Below, one piece after another: positions 7,511-15,178 of a stretch of DNA of 15,202 nt. The notes below the pieces were generated by a model that saw only the letters and a list, made by a program, of their open reading frames with translations, did not search any database and was not told the DNA's origin. The DNA lies in assembly GCA_964611145.1 (NCBI GenBank), contig CAZSYM010000046.1, forward strand, positions 1 to 15,202, given 5' to 3'. The position numbers and the translations under genes are program-made. How positions within the stretch are numbered: the stretch's first letter is position 1; each line of letters begins with the position of its first letter. Source of the DNA: WFQV01 sp964611145. GTDB taxonomy: Bacteria > Bacteroidota > Ignavibacteria > Ignavibacteriales > Melioribacteraceae.

Positions 7511-8281
7511 TTAAAAAGCAAGCATCCAAAGCAGATAGTCGAGGACGAGAATCATAGCGGATGTCAGAACAAAAGAACGTATTGTCGAAAGCCCCACACC
7601 TTCCGCTCCTCCTTCCGTTTTGAATCCGATGTGACATCCCAAAAGCGAGGTAACGGCTCCGAAAACAAAGCCTTTTAACAGTCCGAAAGCGAAATCTCCG
7701 AAAAGGAAAAATCGTCTTACCGAATCGAAAAATACTTCGAAAGAAACGTTCAAAAAGTAATTTGAGATAAAATAAGCTCCCGCTATGGCTATAACATCGG
7801 CGAATACGATTAAAACGGGCATCATCAGGGAAGCCGCCAAGACGCGAGGCATAGCGAGGAAGCGAATCGGATCGATGCCCATGGTTTCAAGAGCATCTAT
7901 TTGTTCCGTTACTTTCATGGAGCCAAGCTCTGCCGCAATGGAAGCTCCGACGCGTCCCGCGATAACGATGGCAGTTAAAACGGGTCCCAATTCGGTGATG
8001 ATTGCGCGGCTGGTAGCTGTTCCCAGAAAGGAAAGAGGCGCTAAACCTTTCAATTGATAAGCCGCTTGCCACGCCGATACGGCACCGGTAAAAACGGCTA
8101 TTATTGTTACCAAAGGGAGGGAATTCACCCCTATGTGTTCCATTTGCCGAAGTATCAGTTTCCTGTTTTTGAATATCTTGGGAGCGAATGAGAATATTTC
8201 ACCCAACAGAATGGCTATTTCTCCGAACTCTTCCAGGAAATTTAGCGTTTTTTCTCCCACCGCGGATAGAATCTTTTTCAT
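7511..8281 (-). CDS. mlaE: MlaE-family ABC transporter permease
   Basis: This 256-residue membrane protein belongs to the MlaE/YrbE/Ttg2B permease family (about 260 residues), which moves phospholipids or other hydrophobic compounds between membranes. The family signature is complete. ITELGPVLTAIVIAGRVGAS spans 95-114 and continues into AAELGSMKVTEQIDALETMGIDP (116-138) and LAMPRVLA (142-149). Hydrophobic segments lie at about 55-75, 147-175, 198-217 and 235-255. The usual partners, the MlaF ATPase and the MlaD substrate-binding protein, are not adjacent within the window; upstream on the same strand is the feo module, 82 bases away. In that gap TTGTCG and TAAAAC are 18 bases apart, a weak promoter candidate. 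The gene may be served by an ATPase encoded elsewhere, or its partners may lie in another cluster. Confidence 0.93.
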   Translation of the reverse strand: MKKILSAVGEKTLNFLEEFGEIAILLGEIFSFAPKIFKNRKLILRQMEHIGVNSLPLVTIIAVFTGAVSAWQAAYQLKGLAPLSFLGTATSRAIITELGPVLTAIVIAGRVGASIAAELGSMKVTEQIDALETMGIDPIRFLAMPRVLAASLMMPVLIVFADVIAIAGAYFISNYFLNVSFEVFFDSVRRFFLFGDFAFGLLKGFVFGAVTSLLGCHIGFKTEGGAEGVGLSTIRSFVLTSAMILVLDYLLWMLAF

Positions 8282-8363
8282 TTCCCGTTTAACCTTTTCC
8301 TTAATTTTTATTTCGTTTTACTAAAAATAAGCTACCAACGACAAATGTTTATGGAAAATATTT

Positions 8364-9812
8364 TTAGGAAGTAAAAATTCTCCAGAGTTGAGTAACCGTA
8401 AAGGTAACGATTATTCCGAGAGCAAGGGGCAAAAAAGTTGCTACCGCCGTCCATTTTCTACTACCGGTTTCTTTATAGATCGTATAAATTGTGGTAGAGC
8501 ATGGATTATGCAGAAGACTGAACAACATTGTGTTAATAGCGGTAAGTGCCGTCCAACCGCCTATTTCCAAAATTTTTGCCGTTGTTATCAATGACCCCGC
8601 TTCGAACAGAACTCCCGCTTCCGCTCCCAAACCGTGAATTCCTTTTACCAGCACGGTTAACATTAGAACGGTTGGGATGACTATTTCGTTTGCGGGAATG
8701 GCAATTATAAAAGCCAAAATTATTATTCCGTTTAATCCGATAAAGGATGCAAACGGTTCAATCCATTCGATAAAATATGCCGCCAGGCTTATGTTGTCGA
8801 TAGTTATATTCGATACAAGCCAAATTACCATACCTGCGGGGAATGCGAAAATTATTGCTCGCCAAAGAACGAAGGCGGTACGGTCGATGAGAGAGGTGTA
8901 GAGAGTTTGAAGAATTCTCGGCGGACGATACGGCGGAAGTTCCAGAGTGAATGCCGAAGCCTCGCCTTTTAGAATGGTTTTTGAAAGTCCCCAAGAAGTA
9001 ATCAGACTAAACAACACGCCCAATAATGCTACGGAAATAACCGCTGTCGCCGTTATAATTCCCGCCAGGTAAGGTGGTGCGAGGCTTCCTAAAAATATGG
9101 TGGCAATTAGAATTTGCATTGGCCAGCGGCCGTTACAAAGGGAGAAGTTATTGGTAATTATAGCTATCAATCTTTCGCGGGGACTGTCGATTATTCTGGT
9201 GGCGATTACCCCCGCCGCGTTACATCCGAAGCCCATGGACATGGTAATAGCTTGTTTCCCATGCGCTCCCACTCTCTTGAAAAGCGAGTCCATGTTAAAA
9301 GCTACTCGGGGAAGATAACCGAAATCTTCCAGGATTGTAAATAAAGGGAAGAATATTGCCATTGGCGGTAACATAACGCTTATGACCCACGCCATTGCTA
9401 AGTAGGCGCCGTCAACAAAAAGTCCAACAATCCAATGCGGTGTATTTATGGAAAGCAGAGCGTCTTTCAACCATGGATGAATTGTATCCACGAGTACGCC
9501 CGATAGCAAATCGGAAGGGTAGTTCGAACCCACGACGGTAAGCCAGAATACAAAAGCCAGAAGTATAAGCATAATGGGAAAGCCCGTCCATTTGTTCGTT
9601 ACTATTTTATCAATCCATTGATCAAATGCGAGTTTTTTATCCTCGCTTTTAATGACGGTTTCCCTGGCGATTTTCTCCGCTTGCTTATAAAGTGCTTCCG
9701 TAATGGAATCGTAAATATCACCTGAAATTTTCCAACGGTAATTTTCTACTTTTTTTAGAAGTTTTCCGGTTTCTTCTTTTAATTCAAGTCCGTTAGTTCC
9801 TTCTATATTCAT
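8364..9812 (-). CDS. feoB: FeoB membrane channel, stand-alone C-terminal part of a split FeoB
   Basis: These 482 residues match the transmembrane part of the ferrous iron transporter FeoB without its GTPase. Residues 1-75 correspond to the cytoplasmic linker. Next are the membrane segments with LEDFGYLPRVAF at 161-172, the gate motif GFGCN at 194-198, LCNGRWP at 225-231, ANEIVIP at 374-380 and HNPCSTTIYTIYKETGSRKW at 435-454. The second and third gate motifs differ from the E. coli type (CSARLP and AKEVVVG) and look like a variant FeoB subtype. The start codon overlaps the stop of the GTPase gene (ATGA), and AGGA/GGGAG sit just before it. Together the two parts give 736 residues, a normal FeoB length. 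No C-terminal cysteine cluster is present. No inactivating change is visible. Confidence 0.92.
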   Translation of the reverse strand: MNIEGTNGLELKEETGKLLKKVENYRWKISGDIYDSITEALYKQAEKIARETVIKSEDKKLAFDQWIDKIVTNKWTGFPIMLILLAFVFWLTVVGSNYPSDLLSGVLVDTIHPWLKDALLSINTPHWIVGLFVDGAYLAMAWVISVMLPPMAIFFPLFTILEDFGYLPRVAFNMDSLFKRVGAHGKQAITMSMGFGCNAAGVIATRIIDSPRERLIAIITNNFSLCNGRWPMQILIATIFLGSLAPPYLAGIITATAVISVALLGVLFSLITSWGLSKTILKGEASAFTLELPPYRPPRILQTLYTSLIDRTAFVLWRAIIFAFPAGMVIWLVSNITIDNISLAAYFIEWIEPFASFIGLNGIIILAFIIAIPANEIVIPTVLMLTVLVKGIHGLGAEAGVLFEAGSLITTAKILEIGGWTALTAINTMLFSLLHNPCSTTIYTIYKETGSRKWTAVATFLPLALGIIVTFTVTQLWRIFTS

Positions 9813-10573
9813 TCCTGTAATACTCCCAATTCTCCGCTTTTAATGGCGTTTAATATGCTTTGGTCTCCTTCCAATAGACGCAACGCAACCCAGCGTAGAT
9901 TCGGAAGGTTCGGATATAGATTTTTCAGGTCGTTTACAAGTTCGTTTACGATGTTGTCCACTTTTTTATCCAATTTTTCAAGGCGCAAGGGATTGCATTT
10001 ATATTTACCGGTTGCCACTTCGTCAATCACGGCAATCAAATGTTCTATTCCCATATTTTGACGTGCAGCGGTTTTGACCACGGGAATACCGAGCCTTCGC
10101 GCAAGGGCTCTGTCGTCTATCTTTATACCGTGGCGCTCGGCTTCGTCAATTAAATTAAGGCAAAGAACGGCTCTGTCCGTTATTTCCAATATTTGCAAAG
10201 TCAGGTTCAAATTCCTTTCCAGCCGTGTAGCGTCGACTACAATTACCGTCACATCGGGTTTACCGAAAAGGAGGAAGTCCCGCGCTATTTCCTCGTCTGT
10301 ACTGGTGGAAAGCAGGGAATATGTGCCGGGTAAATCAACAAGTTTGTAACGGTGTCCCGCATAAATGAATCCCCCTTCCGAGCGTGTAACGGTTTTCCCG
10401 GGCCAGTTTCCCGTATGTTGTTTTAAGCCCGTCAGGGAATTGAAAATCGTACTCTTGCCAGTGTTGGGATTTCCCGCAAGGGCAACAACAAAATCGAAGT
10501 CGGACATGTCTATGCCCAGTTTTATTAGATTTGCCTCGTTGTGAACGGGGCAGTTTTCGCAATCACGCCGCAT
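9809..10573 (-). CDS. feoB: FeoB GTPase and GDI domains, stand-alone N-terminal part of a split FeoB
   Basis: This 254-residue protein is the soluble G-protein part of FeoB. GTP-binding motifs are in order: G1 GNPNTGKS at 34-41, the switch I region HTGNWPGKTV at 53-62, G3 DLPG at 80-83, G4 NLID at 140-143 and a G5-like TAA at 168-170. A helical GDI region fills about 190-245. An N-terminal extension of about 25 residues carries CENCPVH at 5-11, which could bind metal. It ends at the natural boundary before the membrane part, which follows as a separate gene with a 4-base overlap. Its start lies 11 bases inside the preceding DtxR/FeoA gene, so all are probably translated in a coupled way. A sequencing frameshift at the junction is possible but less likely, because the break is exactly between domains. 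Confidence 0.93.
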   Translation of the reverse strand: MRRDCENCPVHNEANLIKLGIDMSDFDFVVALAGNPNTGKSTIFNSLTGLKQHTGNWPGKTVTRSEGGFIYAGHRYKLVDLPGTYSLLSTSTDEEIARDFLLFGKPDVTVIVVDATRLERNLNLTLQILEITDRAVLCLNLIDEAERHGIKIDDRALARRLGIPVVKTAARQNMGIEHLIAVIDEVATGKYKCNPLRLEKLDKKVDNIVNELVNDLKNLYPNLPNLRWVALRLLEGDQSILNAIKSGELGVLQE

Positions 10574-11597
10574 CGGCTTGTACCTCCTTGGAAATAAAAA
10601 TTTTCTTTGCTATGTCTTTCCGCAACGCAACGGTTGTGTCCCGTATTAAATATGCCGTGGGGTCTCCTCCCGTTCCCTCCAAAACGGCTTTTATTTTCGT
10701 GCCTCTTACGAATCCGAAATCCAATAGGCGTCTTCTTTGTTGCCCTATTAAAGATTTTGAAATGCCTATTATTGTTGCCTCTTCGTTTATTCCCAGTTTA
10801 TCGAGAGTGTTGAACTTTTCTTTTACGACGTCCTCCGGTTTTAGGGGCACGACGTTGATATTTTTTGCGAAAGGTATTGCCAAGGTGCATTCTTCCCCTT
10901 CGGCATCAAAAATGATTCTCTTTTCGTCTTTTTTCAAAATTCTTACTTGAACGCCTGGGAGTATATTGTAAGCCGAGATTTGTTCGTAAACTTCTTTTGG
11001 TTCGTCTTCCACATGAATTACTCGCGCATACTCCCCTTCCTCCAACTCGTCGAGAGCTACGCCTTGTTTTTCGGGCATTTCACCTTTAGCGGTAGGAATG
11101 GGGTCCCCATGCGGGTCAATCATGGGATTGCCTAAACGAGCCGCTAAAAGCTCCGCTTCTTCCTCGCTTAATTCGTGTTCACGAAGTTCGGCTTCCTCGT
11201 GCCATTGTGTTTGCGGCACGCTGGTTTCGTACGCAAGATAGCGTTCCCACAGTCGGTGAATTCTGACAACTTTCAGCGCGTAAGCCCTGCCATCCCCTGT
11301 CAATTCTAAATTGCCCTTTCTGTATTTTATTAATCCCATTTCCGTGAGTTTGGTAATGAGATTTGCCGCTTTCTTTTTGGAGATGGATAACGCTCCTGCA
11401 ATGCTTTCCACGGACGGGTTGATTCCCTTGTATTCGAAGTCATATAAATGTTTTAGGGCATCTTCGACTAATATTCTCTCACGTTTTCGATTAATTCTGT
11501 TCCATGCTCGCGCGAGAGGATTTCTAAAGACAACCAGCGCAAAGGCGAGCGCCGAGAGGATAAGCAACAATATTAACAAAAGAATTGGATTGTTCAT
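10563..11597 (-). CDS. Membrane-anchored DtxR-like protein fused to FeoA domains
   Basis: This 344-residue protein has an unusual build. Residues 4-24 are a strongly hydrophobic helix followed by an Arg/Lys-rich segment (25-41), which predicts the rest lies in the cytoplasm. Residues 41-105 form a DtxR-type winged helix. Residues 106-172 form the metal-binding/dimerisation domain, with H114 and E118 (HRLWE) and HEEAELREH at 133-141. This keeps the ligand set of the family, with Glu where DtxR has Cys102, as in MntR. An SH3-like FeoA-related domain spans about 177-252, and a second, clear FeoA domain lies at 265-336 with RRRLLDFGFVRGT and GDPTAYLIRDTTVALR. FeoA normally assists FeoB. The gene overlaps its upstream DtxR neighbour by 4 bases and feoB-N by 11. 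It may be a membrane-tethered repressor or a sensor that sets FeoB activity; this is inference. Confidence 0.88.
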   Translation of the reverse strand: MNNPILLLILLLILSALAFALVVFRNPLARAWNRINRKRERILVEDALKHLYDFEYKGINPSVESIAGALSISKKKAANLITKLTEMGLIKYRKGNLELTGDGRAYALKVVRIHRLWERYLAYETSVPQTQWHEEAELREHELSEEEAELLAARLGNPMIDPHGDPIPTAKGEMPEKQGVALDELEEGEYARVIHVEDEPKEVYEQISAYNILPGVQVRILKKDEKRIIFDAEGEECTLAIPFAKNINVVPLKPEDVVKEKFNTLDKLGINEEATIIGISKSLIGQQRRRLLDFGFVRGTKIKAVLEGTGGDPTAYLIRDTTVALRKDIAKKIFISKEVQADAA

Positions 11598-12256
11598 TTC
11601 TCAGCCACAAAGATATTTTCTGCAATTTTTTTGCTTACGCCGAATGTTTTTTTCTTTCCGCTTTTAAGAATGAGCGTATCGTCGAAAGCGAGGCGACGGA
11701 GCACTTTTATTTTGGAGTAAAGCTTGATACCCATTTCGCTTAGAAAGCGAATTAATTCATCGTCTCTGTCGTTGACCTTAACCACGGAATAAGTGGCTCC
11801 GACGGTCGCTTTGGCTAAGGAAATGTTTTGCGGTTCTTTCGGGACTTTGCCGTTTTTATCCGGTATGGGAGCGCCGTGCGGGTCGAATTTCGGATGATTT
11901 AAATATTCGTCTATCTTGTTAATTAACTTTTCACTTGTTTGATGCTCCAACCTCTCCGCTTCTTTATGCACTTCGTCCCAATTCAATCCGAGAGCTTTTT
12001 GGAGAAACAATTCCCAAAGTCGGTGTCGTCTTAAAAGTTTTAGTGCCACTTTCTTACCCTTTGCCGTAAGTTTTACGCCTTTATATTTTACGTGGGAAAC
12101 GTATCCTTGGGAGTTGAGTTTTTTAATCATGTCCGTTGCTGCCGCATTGGTGACGGATAAATACTTGGCGACAGCGGAAGTTGTTACGTTCGAACGTCCT
12201 CCCTCGGAAATGGCGTAAATGGATTTTAAATAGTCTTCTTTGGAAACGGTTTCCAT
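11594..12256 (-). CDS. DtxR/MntR-family metal-dependent transcriptional regulator
   Basis: This 220-residue soluble protein has the full three-domain DtxR layout: winged helix (1-72), metal-binding/dimerisation domain (73-138) and an SH3-like FeoA domain (about 145-220). Candidate metal ligands are D8 (as in MntR), H78 and E82 (HRLWE), H97 and the EAERLEH block with E101, E104 and H105. Glu replaces the DtxR Cys102, so the metal could be iron or manganese; the feo neighbours favour iron. It starts SKEDYLKSIY, the usual family N-terminus, which supports ATG 12256 despite no Shine-Dalgarno sequence. It is the first gene of the iron module, and a perfect palindrome within its promoter region suggests autoregulation. 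It shares its domain order with the next gene but lacks the membrane helix. Confidence 0.94.
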   Translation of the reverse strand: METVSKEDYLKSIYAISEGGRSNVTTSAVAKYLSVTNAAATDMIKKLNSQGYVSHVKYKGVKLTAKGKKVALKLLRRHRLWELFLQKALGLNWDEVHKEAERLEHQTSEKLINKIDEYLNHPKFDPHGAPIPDKNGKVPKEPQNISLAKATVGATYSVVKVNDRDDELIRFLSEMGIKLYSKIKVLRRLAFDDTLILKSGKKKTFGVSKKIAENIFVAEK

Positions 12257-12281
12257 TTTTTATTCTGTCTTTTTCTAATTC

Positions 12282-12303
12282 AAATTTAAGCAAGCTTAAA
12301 TTT
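12282..12303 (-). promoter_or_regulatory. Palindromic candidate operator for the DtxR-like regulator
   Basis: Two perfect 10-base arms, AAATTTAAGC and GCTTAAATTT, are separated by two bases, 25 bases upstream of the regulator's start codon. The core TTTAAGC-TT-GCTTAAA resembles the TTTAGGC...GCCTAAA half-sites known for DtxR/MntR-type regulators. Its position between promoter-like elements fits repression by a metal-loaded dimer. Confidence 0.65.
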
Positions 12304-12311
12304 TTAATCAA
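12283..12311 (-). promoter_or_regulatory. Promoter of the iron-uptake operon
   Basis: TTGATT (12306-12311) and TAAATT (12283-12288) are 17 bases apart on the - strand, each matching four of six sigma-70 consensus positions. The palindromic operator covers the spacer and the -10. Transcription would start near 12276, leaving a leader of about 20 bases, which fits the lack of a Shine-Dalgarno sequence. Confidence 0.45.
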
Positions 12312-12354
12312 GCAATCCTGAATATTTTTAAACATTGTTTTTAGGAAAGGAGGC

Positions 12355-15141
12355 TTAGTTATGCTGTCTTTTTAGTTCTTCTTTTAAATATTTTCCCGTG
12401 AAGGAACGGCGACAATTAATTATTTCTTCCGGAGTGCCGGTGAAAATTACTTCGCCTCCTTTTTCTCCCGCATCCGGTCCTAAGTCTATAATGTAATCGG
12501 CGTTTTTGATTACATCCAAGTTGTGCTCGATAATTATCAATGAGTTTTTATTGCGCAACAGCGCCTTAAAGGCCAAGAGCAATTTGTTGATGTCGTCGAA
12601 GTGGAGTCCGGTTGTCGGTTCGTCGAATATAAAAAGCGTGCGACGATTCGGGCGGTCGGAAAGAAGGTGAAGAGCGAGCTTTACTCTTTGCGCTTCTCCT
12701 CCCGAAAGAGTGTTGGAAGGTTGCCCCAGCTTGATATATCCCAATCCCACTTGTCGGAGCGCTTCGAGATACCTGACGATTTTGGGACTGTCGGAAAAAA
12801 GTTCGTATGCTTCGTTTACGGTCATATCGAGCACATCGACGATATTTTTCCCCTTGTATGTTATTTCTCTAACTTCTTTTTTATAGCGAGTGCCTTTGCA
12901 ATCTTCGCAGCGCAAGTAAATATCGGCTAAAAATTGCATTTCGATTTTTACGAAACCTTCACCCTGGCATGTTTCACAGCGTCCGCCGGGAACATTGAAA
13001 GAGAAAAATCCCGGCTTGAAGCCGCGAGCGCGCGCTTGTGGAGTTTCGGCAAAAAGTTGGCGAATGGCATCAAAACCTTTTACATAACTAATGGGATTTG
13101 AGCGCGGGGATTTCCCTATGGGTGATTGGTCAACTATTTCCACCGCATCGAGGAATTGAAAACCTTCGATGTCTTCATGTTTTCCTATCGAATGCGGATG
13201 TTCGCCAAGCTTTTTCCGAAGTCCCTGATAAAGCACGTCGTTTACAAGCGTGCTTTTCCCGGAGCCACTTACGCCGGTTACCACTACGAATTTATTTAGG
13301 GGGAATTCAACGGTGATGTTTTTTAGATTATTTTCTTTTGCGCCTTTGACAATTAACGTAGCCGTTTTTTCGGTGCGTCTTTTGGGAGGAATGGGAATAT
13401 TTTTTTTGCCCGATAAATATTGTCCCGTAAGGGAGTTCTCGTTGTTTGCAATTTCATCGAAGGTGCCGCTGGCAACTATTCGTCCGCCGTTTTCCCCTGC
13501 ACCGGGTCCCATGTCGAAAATTAAATCGGCTTCCTTCATCATTTCTTTGTCATGCTCGACAACTATCACGGTGTTGCCCAAATCCCGCAGCGATTTTAAA
13601 ATCTTGATAAGCCGGGAATTATCTCTGGGATGGAGACCTACGGTCGGTTCGTCAAGGACGTAAAGAGTTCCGATTAAGGAAGAACCTAAAGACGTTGCCA
13701 AGTTTATTCTTTGCATTTCTCCGCCCGAAAGCGTACTGCTCAAGCGATTTAAAGTTAAATATCCCAATCCGACATCGTTCAGAAATTTCAGCCTTTTGCG
13801 AATTTCTTTTAATATTCTTTCGCCGATTTTCAAATCGTATTCATTCAATTTTAGATTTTTAAAGAAGGCGTAAGCTTCTTCGATTGACATTTGGACGACA
13901 TCCCAAATGGATTTACCGTCTATTTTAACTTGAAGAGCTTCGCGTCGCAATCTGGAACCTTTACATGCGGTACATGTGGTATAACCCCTGTATTTGCTCA
14001 GCAAAATCCGTATGTGCATTTTGTACGTTTTCTTTTCCAAGTCTTCGAAGAAACCGTCTATCCCGCGAAAGCCTTCGAATCCGTGGAAAATCAAGTTTTT
14101 TTGTTCTTCGGTTAGATTCTTAAACGGAATGTGGAGAGGAATATTATGGCTTTTTGCATTGAGCACCAGTTCCCGAAGATATTTCCCGTATTTTGCCGTA
14201 CGCCATGGAGCTATTGCGCCTTCGCTTATGCTTAAATTTGGGTTTGGAATTATTAGGTTCTCGTCATATCCCATGATTCGTCCGAAACCTTGGCAGACGG
14301 GGCATGCGCCGTACGGATTATTGAACGAAAAGAATCTTGGTTCGGGTTCCACGTATTTAATCCCGCAACATTCGTAGAATTTGTTGAAATGTTTTATTTT
14401 TCCGTTTTCCGCATTAATCACCGCTAATCTGCCCTCGCCTTCTTTAAAAGCCGTTTCAAGTGAATCCGCAAGTTCCTCGCGTATCGCGCCTTTTTTAATT
14501 CGCAAGCGTTCCAACACCACAAAGACGTTTTCCTTTTTCCGCGGGAAGGATTTTATTTCGTCCGCTACGATCAATTTCCCGTTGAAAAAGAATCTGAAAA
14601 AGCCTCGGCGTTTGAGCAGAAGAATTTCCTCTTTGGCGGTGCGGTTTTCGTTTTTCGGCAGAGGGAAAGCAAGATAAAATTTTTCGCCTTCTCGTTGATT
14701 TTCCAGCCATTCGGTTACGGTTGAAACGCTATCCTTTTTGACGACGTTTCCGCAATTGAAACAAATTGTTTTACCTATGCGTGCAAAGAGCAGGCGGAGA
14801 TAATCATAAATTTCCGTGCTGGTGCCCACGGTCGAGCGTGGATTTTTACTCGGCGCTTTTTGTTCGATTGCCACGGCGGGAGAAATTCCGTAAATGAAAT
14901 CGACATCGGGCTTGTTCATTCTTTCGAGGAATTGTCTGGCGTATGAGGAAAGACTTTCCACATAACGGCGTTGCCCTTCGGCGTAAATTGTGTCGAAAAC
15001 TAAGGAAGATTTTCCGCTACCGCTAACGCCCGTGAATACTACGAGTTTATTGCGAGGAATTTCGAGAGAGAGATTTTTCAGGTTGTGTTCCCTTGCGCCG
15101 CGGACAATTATTTTATCTTTTCTTGTTTCTTTCGTTCGCAT
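12355..15141 (-). CDS. uvrA: UvrABC excision nuclease subunit A
   Basis: At 928 residues this is a full-length UvrA (about 940), the damage-sensing ATPase that loads UvrB during nucleotide excision repair. Both ATPase halves are intact. Walker A GVSGSGKSS lies at 38-46 and GVSGSGKST at 623-631; ABC signatures LSGGEMQR at 471-478 and LSGGEAQR at 812-819; Walker B LYVLDEPTVGLH and LFIFDEPTTGLH at 493-504 and 836-847. The C-terminal zinc finger is complete (C722, C725, C745, C748). The first zinc motif is degenerate: the second pair C280/C283 is present, but the first reads YECC (256-259), so the usual CxxC is broken. This form recalls Bacteroidota UvrA. The start MRTKETRKDKIIVRGAREHN fits the family, although no Shine-Dalgarno sequence is present. 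It is 98 bases upstream of the iron operon with no clear terminator between them. Confidence 0.97.
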   Translation of the reverse strand: MRTKETRKDKIIVRGAREHNLKNLSLEIPRNKLVVFTGVSGSGKSSLVFDTIYAEGQRRYVESLSSYARQFLERMNKPDVDFIYGISPAVAIEQKAPSKNPRSTVGTSTEIYDYLRLLFARIGKTICFNCGNVVKKDSVSTVTEWLENQREGEKFYLAFPLPKNENRTAKEEILLLKRRGFFRFFFNGKLIVADEIKSFPRKKENVFVVLERLRIKKGAIREELADSLETAFKEGEGRLAVINAENGKIKHFNKFYECCGIKYVEPEPRFFSFNNPYGACPVCQGFGRIMGYDENLIIPNPNLSISEGAIAPWRTAKYGKYLRELVLNAKSHNIPLHIPFKNLTEEQKNLIFHGFEGFRGIDGFFEDLEKKTYKMHIRILLSKYRGYTTCTACKGSRLRREALQVKIDGKSIWDVVQMSIEEAYAFFKNLKLNEYDLKIGERILKEIRKRLKFLNDVGLGYLTLNRLSSTLSGGEMQRINLATSLGSSLIGTLYVLDEPTVGLHPRDNSRLIKILKSLRDLGNTVIVVEHDKEMMKEADLIFDMGPGAGENGGRIVASGTFDEIANNENSLTGQYLSGKKNIPIPPKRRTEKTATLIVKGAKENNLKNITVEFPLNKFVVVTGVSGSGKSTLVNDVLYQGLRKKLGEHPHSIGKHEDIEGFQFLDAVEIVDQSPIGKSPRSNPISYVKGFDAIRQLFAETPQARARGFKPGFFSFNVPGGRCETCQGEGFVKIEMQFLADIYLRCEDCKGTRYKKEVREITYKGKNIVDVLDMTVNEAYELFSDSPKIVRYLEALRQVGLGYIKLGQPSNTLSGGEAQRVKLALHLLSDRPNRRTLFIFDEPTTGLHFDDINKLLLAFKALLRNKNSLIIIEHNLDVIKNADYIIDLGPDAGEKGGEVIFTGTPEEIINCRRSFTGKYLKEELKRQHN

Positions 15142-15178
15142 TTTGTTTTTGTCGGATTTTAAACTTTAAATTTACGAA

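Noticed and set aside
12348..12375. A near-perfect Shine-Dalgarno sequence (AAAGGAGG) on the + strand followed by ATG at 12361.
   Set aside because: The frame closes after four codons (MLSF) and lies over the end of uvrA on the other strand; probably chance.
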